64,000 bases of DNA from Acinetobacter sichuanensis (GTDB taxonomy: Bacteria > Pseudomonadota > Gammaproteobacteria > Pseudomonadales > Moraxellaceae): positions 101,886 through 165,885 of the forward strand of contig NZ_PYIX02000006.1 of the NCBI RefSeq assembly GCF_003024515.2. Reading direction: 5' to 3'. The notes under the pieces are model-generated. The model saw nothing but the letters and a program-made list of their open reading frames with translations. It had not been told where the DNA came from and ran no database searches. The first letter of the stretch is position 1. Every line of letters starts with the position of its first letter. Positions 38,518 through 46,181 of the stretch are shown here, in pieces. Position numbers and translations under genes: made by a program.

Positions 38518-39390
38518 ATGAGTGATAAACAGACCCGCTGCCCAAATTGTTTAACTTTATATAAAGTTTCTGTAACTCAACTTACAGCCGCACAAGGTAT
38601 GGTCTGTTGTCCTAAATGCACAACACAATTCAATGCACTGCTCCATTTATTTGAATCCTCTACAATTTCTGATGAGCATGAAAACCACCACCCATTATCT
38701 TATCGAAATCATCGATCAAAGCCACATGTTCATTTGCCTAAACTAAATACTGAACAAAACACGATTAATGACTTTTTTAGCCGTAAAATTGAAAATTCTA
38801 ATATTGATCTAAGAACCTATTTAAATACGCTTAATTTTGTTGATGATAGCGCCTCGCAAACTTTCCCTGCTCTACATTTAGCGACGCATCACAACCATAA
38901 GCCACATCGGGAAATTCAAAAAACGCGACTTTATTATATGATGTGGACTTTAATTAATATTGCGTTAGTTTCAATTTTGAGTTTCCAAATCCTCTGGTTT
39001 AACCCGAATTTACTAGACCGTTATCCTGTATTAAATACGTTATTTACTCAAACTTGCTCATTACTACGTTGTGAAACTATTGATCAACGTTACAAACAAA
39101 TTTTGGTACAAAACTTAAAAGTAAAAGCACTCGAGAGCAATAAAACACAATTTTCTGGACAATTACTCAATCAATTTTCAAAAAGTTTAGAGCTACCCTT
39201 AATAAAGGTTTCTTTATATAAAGAAGGGCAAGTGACAAAAATCTATACCGTTTCAGCGCATGAATATCTGATTGAGAGCTTAACAGGGATTAAACGTATT
39301 CCTCAAAATAGCCCATATACCTTTAAATTTGAGCTACCAATTGACAAAAAATCCTTTGACAACTGGAAATTAGAAATAATTCACCCCTAA
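38518..39390 (+). CDS. Zinc-ribbon and DUF3426 domain membrane protein
   Basis: The 290-residue protein has an N-terminal MJ0042-type zinc ribbon (C8-x2-C11 and C31-x2-C34), a Ser/His-rich linker, one membrane helix (about 140-160) and a C-terminal DUF3426 domain. Such proteins often lie beside prmA in gammaproteobacteria. Function is unknown. It likely shares the prmA transcript, since only 21 bases separate them. Confidence 0.87.
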   Translation: MSDKQTRCPNCLTLYKVSVTQLTAAQGMVCCPKCTTQFNALLHLFESSTISDEHENHHPLSYRNHRSKPHVHLPKLNTEQNTINDFFSRKIENSNIDLRTYLNTLNFVDDSASQTFPALHLATHHNHKPHREIQKTRLYYMMWTLINIALVSILSFQILWFNPNLLDRYPVLNTLFTQTCSLLRCETIDQRYKQILVQNLKVKALESNKTQFSGQLLNQFSKSLELPLIKVSLYKEGQVTKIYTVSAHEYLIESLTGIKRIPQNSPYTFKFELPIDKKSFDNWKLEIIHP

Positions 39391-39763
39391 TATTGAAAAA
39401 AACTATAAAAAAATTAAAAAAAATGTAGTTTTCTTGCTCACTTTTTCTTAGACAATGGTATCATACGCGCCACGAAAGCTTTGTACCACAAACTCCTCGC
39501 AATTTTTCACAACAAATACAGTCTTGACCATGTGCTTAATCTCTCATTTTGCGCATAAGGGATTATTTTTGTTTTAAAGCGATCTGTAACAAATATTAAT
39601 GTATTGTTACGCTTATTTTTCGCTCAATTGTGTAAGTTGTGGCAAGCTAATTGTTCTTGTTTTAGAGCCAACCGTTTTAGGATCTAAAACGGAGCTCGAT
39701 ATTTTTTTAGACCACATTTATATTACTTTACCCAAGTAGTATCTGATTTTCGGATTAACTCGC
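39391..39763 (+). promoter_or_regulatory. Long fis upstream region and leader
   Basis: This 373-bp gene-free stretch precedes fis. A TGG-TATCAT extended -10-like box at about 39456-39464 is followed by a GC-rich stretch (ACGCGCC), the discriminator type of growth-rate-controlled promoters. If used, the fis leader is near 300 bases. A GTAACAA...TTGTTAC inverted repeat (39586-39610) and a stable hairpin (39665-39697) lie in it. No dusB gene precedes fis, unlike in Enterobacteria. Confidence 0.5.
39665..39697 (+). promoter_or_regulatory. Stable hairpin in the fis leader
   Basis: CCGTTTTAG (39672-39680) pairs perfectly with CTAAAACGG (39684-39692) around GAT. GAGC (39665-39668) and GCTC (39694-39697) extend it across an internal loop. 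An A/T run (ATATTTTTTT) follows, so it might act as a weak attenuator or as an RNA-stability element 67 bases before the fis start. Confidence 0.5.
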
Positions 39764-40033
39764 ATGAATAGCAAATCTCCTATTTTTACTGCACAATCTG
39801 ATGTCGCTCTTCGTATTCACGTAGATCGCGCAGTTCGCCACTATTTTGCACAATTGCAAGGTGAGCAACCATCTCAAGTGTATGACATGGTGCTAGCAGA
39901 AATGGAGAAACCTCTTTTATCTGTAGTTCTAGAATATACACGCGGAAATCAAACTCGCGCTGCTGAAATTCTTGGACTCAATCGTGGCACTTTACGTAAA
40001 AAGTTAAAAGCTCACGGTTTAATGAGTGAATAA
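39764..40033 (+). CDS. fis: Fis nucleoid-associated DNA-binding protein
   Basis: This 89-residue protein binds and bends DNA as a dimer and modulates rRNA genes, recombination and nucleoid structure. The C-terminal helix-turn-helix is clear: [22 protein letters not shown] (about 59-80, given as landmark), preceded by the dimerisation helices. It is slightly shorter than E. coli Fis (98) at the N-terminus. It is a single gene with a terminator at 40039; purH follows but has its own upstream region. Confidence 0.94.
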   Translation: MNSKSPIFTAQSDVALRIHVDRAVRHYFAQLQGEQPSQVYDMVLAEMEKPLLSVVLEYTRGNQTRAAEILGLNRGTLRKKLKAHGLMSE

Positions 40034-40038
40034 ATGAT

Positions 40039-40071
40039 AAAATGCTCACGGCTTACGTGGGCATTTTTTTT
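40039..40071 (+). terminator. Rho-independent terminator of fis
   Basis: AAATGCTCACG pairs with CGTGGGCATTT (one G-U pair) around GCTTA, followed by a T run. Confidence 0.9.
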
Positions 40072-40128
40072 ACCTACATTCTGCCTATTTGTTAAATCTC
40101 TAGACTTTAAAAACTGTTGACGAAGATC

Positions 40129-41703
40129 ATGACTATTAAACGCGCTTTAATCTCTGTTTCAGATAAAACTGGAATCGTTGAATTTGCCCAAAATCTTGCT
40201 GCTCTAGGGGTAGAAATTTTATCTACTGGCGGTACATATAAGTTGCTCAAAGACAATAATGTTGCCGTAGTTGAAGTTTCAGAGCATACAGGATTCCCAG
40301 AGATGATGGACGGTCGTGTAAAAACGTTACACCCGAAAATTCATGGTGGTATCTTGGCTCGCCGTGGCTTAGATGAAGCTGTGATGGCTGAACACAACAT
40401 TGATGCGATTGATCTTGTTGTTGTTAACCTTTATCCATTCGCTGCAACTGTTGCAAAACCGAACTGTTCACTTGCTGATGCGATTGAAAATATCGATATC
40501 GGCGGTCCAACGATGGTTCGTGCTGCTGCGAAAAACCATGCTTCTGTAGGCATCATCGTTAATGCTGCTGACTATGCAACTGTTGTTGCTGAGTTAAAAG
40601 CGGATGGCGCTTTATCTTATGCAACTCGTTTTGACTTAGCTGTTAAAGCGTTTGAACATACTGCGCAATACGACGGTATGATTGCGTCTTACTTAGGCGC
40701 ACGTGTTGGCAAGGAAGAAGGCGAAGCAGATAAATTTGCTCGTACTTTCAATACACAATTAAACAAAGCGCAAGATTTACGTTACGGTGAAAACCCGCAC
40801 CAATCTGCTGCTTTCTATGTAGAAGACACCGCAACTGAAGCATCTGTTTCTACTGCTAAACAGTTACAAGGTAAAGAATTATCTTATAACAATATTGCAG
40901 ATACAGACGCAGCACTTGAGTGTGTTAAATCATTTGCAAAACCTGCTTGTGTCATTGTGAAACACGCAAACCCATGTGGTGTTGCTGTTTCTCTTGATGG
41001 TATTGCAGCAGCTTATGACCTTGCTTATGCAACAGATCCTGAGTCTGCATTTGGTGGCATCATTGCATTCAACCGAGAGCTAGATGTTGCAACTGCGCAA
41101 GCGATTGTAGACCGTCAATTCGTTGAAGTGATCATTGCACCAAGTATTGCTGATGGCGTACTTGAAGTGACTGGCGCGAAGAAAAACGTGCGTGTACTTG
41201 TATGTGGCGAACTTCCTGCAATTGATGCTCGTCAAGCGCAACTTGACTATAAACGTGTGAATGGCGGTTTATTGGTTCAAGACCAAGACTTAGGCATGAT
41301 CACCAAAGATGACTTAAAAGTTGTGACCAAACGTGCACCAACTGAACAAGAAATCGATGACATGATCTTTGCTTGGAAAATTGCGAAATACGTTAAATCG
41401 AATGCAATTGTGTATGCTAAAAACCGTCAAACCATTGGTGTAGGCGCAGGTCAAATGAGCCGTGTAAACTCTGCTCGTATTGCTGCGATCAAAGCTGAAC
41501 ATGCTGGTTTAGTGGTTGAAGGTGCGGTAATGGCATCTGATGCATTCTTCCCATTCCGTGATGGTATTGATAATGCTGCGAAAGCAGGCATCAAATGCAT
41601 CATTCAACCGGGTGGTTCTATGCGTGATGAAGAAACAATTGCTGCTGCTGATGAAGCAGGTATTGCGATGGTCTTCACTGGCATGCGTCATTTCCGTCAC
41701 TAA
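40129..41703 (+). CDS. purH: Bifunctional AICAR formyltransferase / IMP cyclohydrolase
   Basis: The enzyme performs the last two steps of IMP synthesis. The 524-residue protein has an N-terminal MGS-like cyclohydrolase domain ([37 protein letters not shown]) and a C-terminal transformylase domain with the catalytic [11 protein letters not shown] segment. A TTG at 40117 is in frame, but the ATG at 40129 gives the standard [13 protein letters not shown] start. A terminator separates it from purD. Confidence 0.98.
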   Translation: MTIKRALISVSDKTGIVEFAQNLAALGVEILSTGGTYKLLKDNNVAVVEVSEHTGFPEMMDGRVKTLHPKIHGGILARRGLDEAVMAEHNIDAIDLVVVNLYPFAATVAKPNCSLADAIENIDIGGPTMVRAAAKNHASVGIIVNAADYATVVAELKADGALSYATRFDLAVKAFEHTAQYDGMIASYLGARVGKEEGEADKFARTFNTQLNKAQDLRYGENPHQSAAFYVEDTATEASVSTAKQLQGKELSYNNIADTDAALECVKSFAKPACVIVKHANPCGVAVSLDGIAAAYDLAYATDPESAFGGIIAFNRELDVATAQAIVDRQFVEVIIAPSIADGVLEVTGAKKNVRVLVCGELPAIDARQAQLDYKRVNGGLLVQDQDLGMITKDDLKVVTKRAPTEQEIDDMIFAWKIAKYVKSNAIVYAKNRQTIGVGAGQMSRVNSARIAAIKAEHAGLVVEGAVMASDAFFPFRDGIDNAAKAGIKCIIQPGGSMRDEETIAAADEAGIAMVFTGMRHFRH

Positions 41704-41742
41704 TTGACGAATGAAGATTCATTTTATTTTTTGAATCCTCCT

Positions 41743-41769
41743 AACCCTCCTTTTTTAAAGGGGGGTTTT
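41743..41769 (+). terminator. Rho-independent terminator of purH
   Basis: AACCCTCCTTT pairs with AAAGGGGGGTT (one G-U pair) around TTT, ending in TTTT. Confidence 0.8.
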
Positions 41770-41821
41770 CTACATCATAGTAGAACATTTAGGAAGATTC
41801 TATTTCTCAAGGATTTTAATG

Positions 41822-43105
41822 ATGAATATTTTAGTTTTAGGTAGTGGTGGTCGTGAACATGCACTTGCATGGAAAATCGCACAAGATGAAAAAGTTGCAA
41901 AAGTATTTGTAGCACCTGGGAATGCAGGTTCAGCAACTGAAAACAAATGTGAAAATGTCGCACTTGATATTTTAGACAATGCTGCAATTATCGACTTTGC
42001 AAAAAACAATGCGGTTGATTTAGTCATTGTCGGTCCTGAAGCACCGCTTGTAAATGGTGTAGTGGATGCAGGTCGCGCAGCAGGTCTTAAAATTTGGGGA
42101 CCAACTCAATTTGCTGCACAGCTTGAAGGCTCTAAAGCATTTGCCAAGCATTTCCTTAAACGCCACAACATTCCAACTGCTTTCTATGATGTATTTACAG
42201 AAGTAGATGCGGCGAAAGCTTTTGTTGAAAAAAATGGTGCGCCAATTGTCATCAAGGCGGATGGTCTTGCTGCAGGTAAAGGCGTGATCGTGGCAATGAC
42301 CAATCAAGAAGCATTTGATGCGATTGATGACATGCTTGCAGGCAATAAATTTGGTGATGCAGGTTCTCGTGTAGTCATCGAAGAGTTCCTTGCAGGTGAA
42401 GAAGCCTCTTTCATTTGTATGATTGATGGTGAAAACATCTTGCCTATGGCAACTTCACAAGACCACAAACGTATTTTTGAAGGTGACCAAGGTCCAAATA
42501 CTGGCGGTATGGGTGCTTATTCTCCTGCGCCTGTTGTAACCGCGGATGTGTTTGAAAAAACCATGCGTGAAGTGATGCGTCCAACTGTTGATGGTATGAA
42601 GGCAGATGGTCACACATACACAGGTTTTCTGTATGCAGGCTTAATGATTGATGAACAAGGTCAGCCAAAAGTGATCGAGTTCAACTGTCGTTTTGGTGAT
42701 CCTGAAACTCAACCGATTATGATGCGCTTAAAATCATCACTGGTTGATTTAGTGGAAGCAGGTATTGCGGGTAACCTACCTGCGGAAGCTGACTGGGATG
42801 AACGCAAAACTGTTGGTATCGTTTTAGCATCTAAAGGCTACCCTGAAACCTCTAGCAATGGTGATGTAATTTCAGGTTTAGACACTGAAATGACTGACGC
42901 TAAAGTGTTTCATGCAGGCACTAAAGCCAATGAAAATGGTGAAATCGTAACTGCGGGTGGTCGTGTACTTTGCGTGACTGCACTTGGTAATACGATTGGT
43001 GAAGCACAGGCAAAAGCTTTGGAACTTTGTGAAAAAGTGACCTTTGATGGTGTGCAATACCGTAAAGATATTGGTTACCGTGCGATTGCTCGTGAAAATG
43101 CATAA
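41822..43105 (+). CDS. purD: Phosphoribosylamine-glycine ligase (GAR synthetase)
   Basis: This ATP-grasp enzyme makes glycinamide ribonucleotide in purine synthesis. The 427-residue protein shows the family start MNILVLGSGGREHALAWK, the ATP-binding stretch IVIKADGLAAGKGVIVA (about 139-155) and the signature RFGDPETQPIMMRL (about 290-303). Two ATGs are adjacent (41819 and 41822); the second gives the usual N-terminus and better spacing from AAGGA. It lies next to purH, a common association. Confidence 0.98.
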   Translation: MNILVLGSGGREHALAWKIAQDEKVAKVFVAPGNAGSATENKCENVALDILDNAAIIDFAKNNAVDLVIVGPEAPLVNGVVDAGRAAGLKIWGPTQFAAQLEGSKAFAKHFLKRHNIPTAFYDVFTEVDAAKAFVEKNGAPIVIKADGLAAGKGVIVAMTNQEAFDAIDDMLAGNKFGDAGSRVVIEEFLAGEEASFICMIDGENILPMATSQDHKRIFEGDQGPNTGGMGAYSPAPVVTADVFEKTMREVMRPTVDGMKADGHTYTGFLYAGLMIDEQGQPKVIEFNCRFGDPETQPIMMRLKSSLVDLVEAGIAGNLPAEADWDERKTVGIVLASKGYPETSSNGDVISGLDTEMTDAKVFHAGTKANENGEIVTAGGRVLCVTALGNTIGEAQAKALELCEKVTFDGVQYRKDIGYRAIARENA

Positions 43106-43120
43106 TCTCATTTAAGTCAT

Positions 43121-43147
43121 AAAAAACCCGCTTGATGCGGGTTTTTT
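43121..43147. terminator. Bidirectional terminator between purD and the klaC-like gene
   Basis: AAAAAACCCGC pairs with GCGGGTTTTTT around TTGAT. It suits both convergent transcripts. Confidence 0.9.
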
Positions 43148-43148
43148 A

Positions 43149-44072
43149 TCATTCTAAATGAATTTGTCTTTCGATTTTGATAACACGTTGCTTAAATCTT
43201 TGCGTCAAAGCATATAAAACAATACTGAACACTAAAAGCAATACAGAAATACCCAATAAAATCTTTTGAATCAGTGCCGACCAAGCTTGTGCTTTTTCAA
43301 TACGAGGCTGCAACTTTTCAGTACTTGCCGTCACGGACTTGCCATAAACAGCGTGCTGCATCGCCCAAAGTTGTTCAGACTTAAAACCATATTCAAAAAA
43401 ATTCGGATCTGTACGTTCAGCTTTGACCAACTGAGCAACATAACTAGTTGCCGCATCACGATCTTGTGGCTTATGCAATAAAGCAGTTTGTCCTAACAAA
43501 TAAGCCTTCACAGGCTCTGCCGTTTCCGTTTGTTGTAAAGACTGAAAAATATGGCTTTGTTGAATATTCCGATCATAATGCACAAGCTCTTCATAAGCAG
43601 ATTGCTCATTGTCATTCCAATCATATTGTAAGTAAGTTAAACCTGACCAAAGCATGACAAATGCTAACAACCATGCGACAAACTTTAAAATAAATGACTG
43701 AAATCGCACAAGAAAAAATCGAAATTTCTTTAAAAATGCAACAACAATAAAAGCACCTATAAATGAAACAACAATTTTGAGCAATAACCAACCAAACCAT
43801 GAAAACAAATTCATCAGATAGTTAGGTTGATCAATATAAGACTGTAATGTTTGGTCAACGCTTAAAGGAATATGCAGTTGAGAAATATCTTTCGTCAAAC
43901 CTAAAAAATGAAAAACCAGATCTTGTTGAATAAACACACTGAGTATTGTTGTAATAAAAATCACACAACTCAGCACACTCAACGCCATCACTTTTTTTTG
44001 ACGCTGTTTTAAAGTCGATAGACCTGTTTTTAAATCAAGCGACTGTATAGGGTAGTCATTTTTAAGTGACAA
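43149..44072 (-). CDS. KlaC/TelB-like membrane protein, third gene of a kilA-type operon
   Basis: The protein of about 307 residues has a cytoplasmic start, helices at roughly 30-50 and 85-110, further helices near 120-140, a large loop region (about 150-255) and a last helix near 262-285. I do not recognise a Pfam-type motif. The call rests on position and size: with the TelA gene and the 260-residue gene upstream it matches the three-gene kilA operon of plasmid RK2 (klaA, klaB/telA, klaC/telB). The frame opens at TTG 44090, but GGAGAAG precedes the TTG at 44072, which I choose. Confidence 0.6.
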   Translation of the reverse strand: MSLKNDYPIQSLDLKTGLSTLKQRQKKVMALSVLSCVIFITTILSVFIQQDLVFHFLGLTKDISQLHIPLSVDQTLQSYIDQPNYLMNLFSWFGWLLLKIVVSFIGAFIVVAFLKKFRFFLVRFQSFILKFVAWLLAFVMLWSGLTYLQYDWNDNEQSAYEELVHYDRNIQQSHIFQSLQQTETAEPVKAYLLGQTALLHKPQDRDAATSYVAQLVKAERTDPNFFEYGFKSEQLWAMQHAVYGKSVTASTEKLQPRIEKAQAWSALIQKILLGISVLLLVFSIVLYALTQRFKQRVIKIERQIHLE

Positions 44073-44098
44073 TATCTTCTCCAAAACCAATCAAGAGC

Positions 44099-45211
44099 TT
44101 AAGATGGTTGTGTATTTTCCAAAACCAATTGCTTTAAATTCGTTTGTAAAGCACGAATCCGATGCGAAGCTTCTTCACGCTTTTGCACCCCTTCTTTTTG
44201 GATTTGAATCACATCATTCACTGTTTTAATGAGGGTGTTTTGTACATATTCAAGGGTTTCAATATCAATAACTGAACGTTGATTGGCTTTGGCAGTATCT
44301 ACTGAATTTTGATGTAACAAATCAGCATTGCGCTTTAACAAGTCATTGGTTGCATCATCAATTGTATTTGCTAACTGCACACTATTACGTTGTTCTTGCA
44401 AAGAAATTGCCAAGCTAATTTGGTTTTTCCATGCAGGTAAAGTAATATTTTTAATCGCATAGAATTTATCAACCAACATCATATTATTGGATTGAATAAT
44501 ACGAATCATCGGCAAAGTTTGCATTGCAGATTGTTGTAAAACTTGCAAATCACTGACTCTTTTTTCTAAATTATTTGCCAAATGATTTAGATCATAAATA
44601 CGTTGATGGGTTTGCTGATCTTGTTCCTGTGTACTCAATCCTGCAATTTCTTGCTGTAATTCTTGTTGTTTAAGCTGACCTGCGGCAATATAAATTCCCA
44701 ATTGTTTATACTCATCTTGCACAGCGCTAAACATTTTATCCAATGTATTCACACGCGCTTTCAAACCATTTTGAGAACTTTCAATTTCTTTGACCAAACT
44801 ATCAATTTGTTCTTTAGTTGAATTAAAATGCTGATCAAAACTCTGCTTTGCACCTTTAAATTTATTTAAAATTCCACCAAAAAAGCCTGAGCTTTTCGAC
44901 TGATTTAAAATACTTGATGTATTGAGTTGTTGAGCAACTTGTACCACTTGATTTAATTTTTGCCCAGTTGCGTCCAAATCTTTATTTTTAACTAAGTCTA
45001 ATAATTCATCTGTATAAGACGACGTTTGTGCTGCAATATTTTTACCATATTCTGCAACTGCATGATGATCAATATTAATTAACTCTTTTTGAGCATTGAC
45101 AACTTCATGATAATCTTCAGCATTTAAACCAATTTCTTTTAAACCTAACTGTTCATAACGTTGTTGTAAATCTGTTGATGATTCAACAACATGCTTATCA
45201 AGTTCATTCAT
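44099..45211 (-). CDS. telA: TelA/KlaB family protein (toxic anion resistance)
   Basis: The 370-residue protein matches the toxic anion resistance (TelA) family: long helical coiled coils with the central region LNKFKGAKQSFDQHF and the conserved C-terminal NITLPAWKNQISLAISLQEQ segment. Despite the name, tellurite resistance is demonstrated only for some members; others affect cell envelope or growth when overexpressed. It is cytoplasmic, without a signal peptide. An AGGG ribosome site precedes the ATG. It lies between a klaA-like and a klaC-like gene, spaced 9 and 26 bases. Confidence 0.9.
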   Translation of the reverse strand: MNELDKHVVESSTDLQQRYEQLGLKEIGLNAEDYHEVVNAQKELINIDHHAVAEYGKNIAAQTSSYTDELLDLVKNKDLDATGQKLNQVVQVAQQLNTSSILNQSKSSGFFGGILNKFKGAKQSFDQHFNSTKEQIDSLVKEIESSQNGLKARVNTLDKMFSAVQDEYKQLGIYIAAGQLKQQELQQEIAGLSTQEQDQQTHQRIYDLNHLANNLEKRVSDLQVLQQSAMQTLPMIRIIQSNNMMLVDKFYAIKNITLPAWKNQISLAISLQEQRNSVQLANTIDDATNDLLKRNADLLHQNSVDTAKANQRSVIDIETLEYVQNTLIKTVNDVIQIQKEGVQKREEASHRIRALQTNLKQLVLENTQPS

Positions 45212-45220
45212 ACGACAACC

Positions 45221-46003
45221 CTATTTCTGCTCTAATGATTTTTTCAATAATGCGATCAATTTTTCACGGCTTTGATCTAATTCACCCACTGAAGCCATCG
45301 ACTGTTGCTCAGAGTTTTGTTTGAGATGATATTGCCATGCAGGGATCAGCACTTGCTGAGCCTCTTTAAAACGATCCATTAAACTATAAGACAATTGTTG
45401 CGTCAGTTGCATTTGCGCTAAAGCGATATCATTACTGGCTTGTAATGTTTCTAATGTATTAATTTTTTTGGATAATCTTTCTTCAAAATTATCTAAAGGA
45501 TGTCTATTTTTTAAAAATTGCGGATATTCATGCAAAAACTCTTGAGCAGCACGAATATATTTCGCCATTTGCTCACGAAAACCCAAAGCTTGCTGAAACC
45601 TTGCTTGAGATTTTTGAATTTCTATTGCCATTTTTTGGTTTAAAAAATTCGCTTCTTGGATTAACACATCAAGATCCTTAAAATATTTGACCTGACCTGC
45701 GCTAAACTCTAAATCTAAACCTAACCATTTTTGTAATGCATTAAATTTACGTTGTTTCAATTTTTTCTTTGAATTGGATAATTGCTCAATAATTTGGGCA
45801 ATGACCTGACTTAACTTTTGTGTCAGTTGAGTATCGACACCATTAAGTAAAACTGACTGCGCTTGAATCAGCTGATCTGCATACAAATTGAGACGCCCTT
45901 GATTATCCAACAAAGGTACCAAGTCATTGCGCTTAATTGAAAGCAACTCAGCAGGATCAATCTGTACATGCTGGAGTGGAGTCAGTTCTATAAATTGTGT
46001 CAT
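45221..46003 (-). CDS. KlaA-like helical protein, first gene of a kilA-type operon
   Basis: The 260-residue protein is cytoplasmic, highly helical and rich in Gln, Leu and Lys, without membrane segments. Its C-terminal part (SLMDRFKEAQQVLIPAWQYHLKQ, as landmark) resembles the LPAWKNQISLA segment of the adjacent TelA, so the two may share ancestry or a fold. No catalytic motif is visible. Size and order agree with KlaA of the RK2 kilA operon, recalled as about the same length. The homology call is moderate and should be checked by profile search. Confidence 0.58.
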   Translation of the reverse strand: MTQFIELTPLQHVQIDPAELLSIKRNDLVPLLDNQGRLNLYADQLIQAQSVLLNGVDTQLTQKLSQVIAQIIEQLSNSKKKLKQRKFNALQKWLGLDLEFSAGQVKYFKDLDVLIQEANFLNQKMAIEIQKSQARFQQALGFREQMAKYIRAAQEFLHEYPQFLKNRHPLDNFEERLSKKINTLETLQASNDIALAQMQLTQQLSYSLMDRFKEAQQVLIPAWQYHLKQNSEQQSMASVGELDQSREKLIALLKKSLEQK

Positions 46004-46141
46004 ATCAAAATAATAAAAAAATCATAGGTCAATGTATTGGTTTCATACTTGCTAAATACAAGTCTTATTTAAACTTATAATACAAATTTAGAGCTTTAAA
46101 TATATAAATATGTAAAAAATTCTTTTTAGTGATTGATGATA

Positions 46142-46167
46142 AAAAACCAGTGCGAACACTGGTTTTT
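46142..46167. terminator. Terminator downstream of the rhombotarget genes
   Basis: AAAAACCAGTG pairs with CACTGGTTTTT around CGAA, followed by T residues in the leftward direction. It also insulates the kilA-type operon promoter region at 46004-46141. Confidence 0.88.
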
Positions 46168-46181
46168 AGATTTCATTCAAA

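Noticed and set aside
39586..39610. GTAACAA/TTGTTAC inverted repeat as a separate operator
   Set aside because: Short and AT-rich; it is noted only as part of the fis leader.
42020..42307. 95-codon minus-strand frame inside purD
   Set aside because: It is an antisense shadow of a conserved coding region with no ribosome site.
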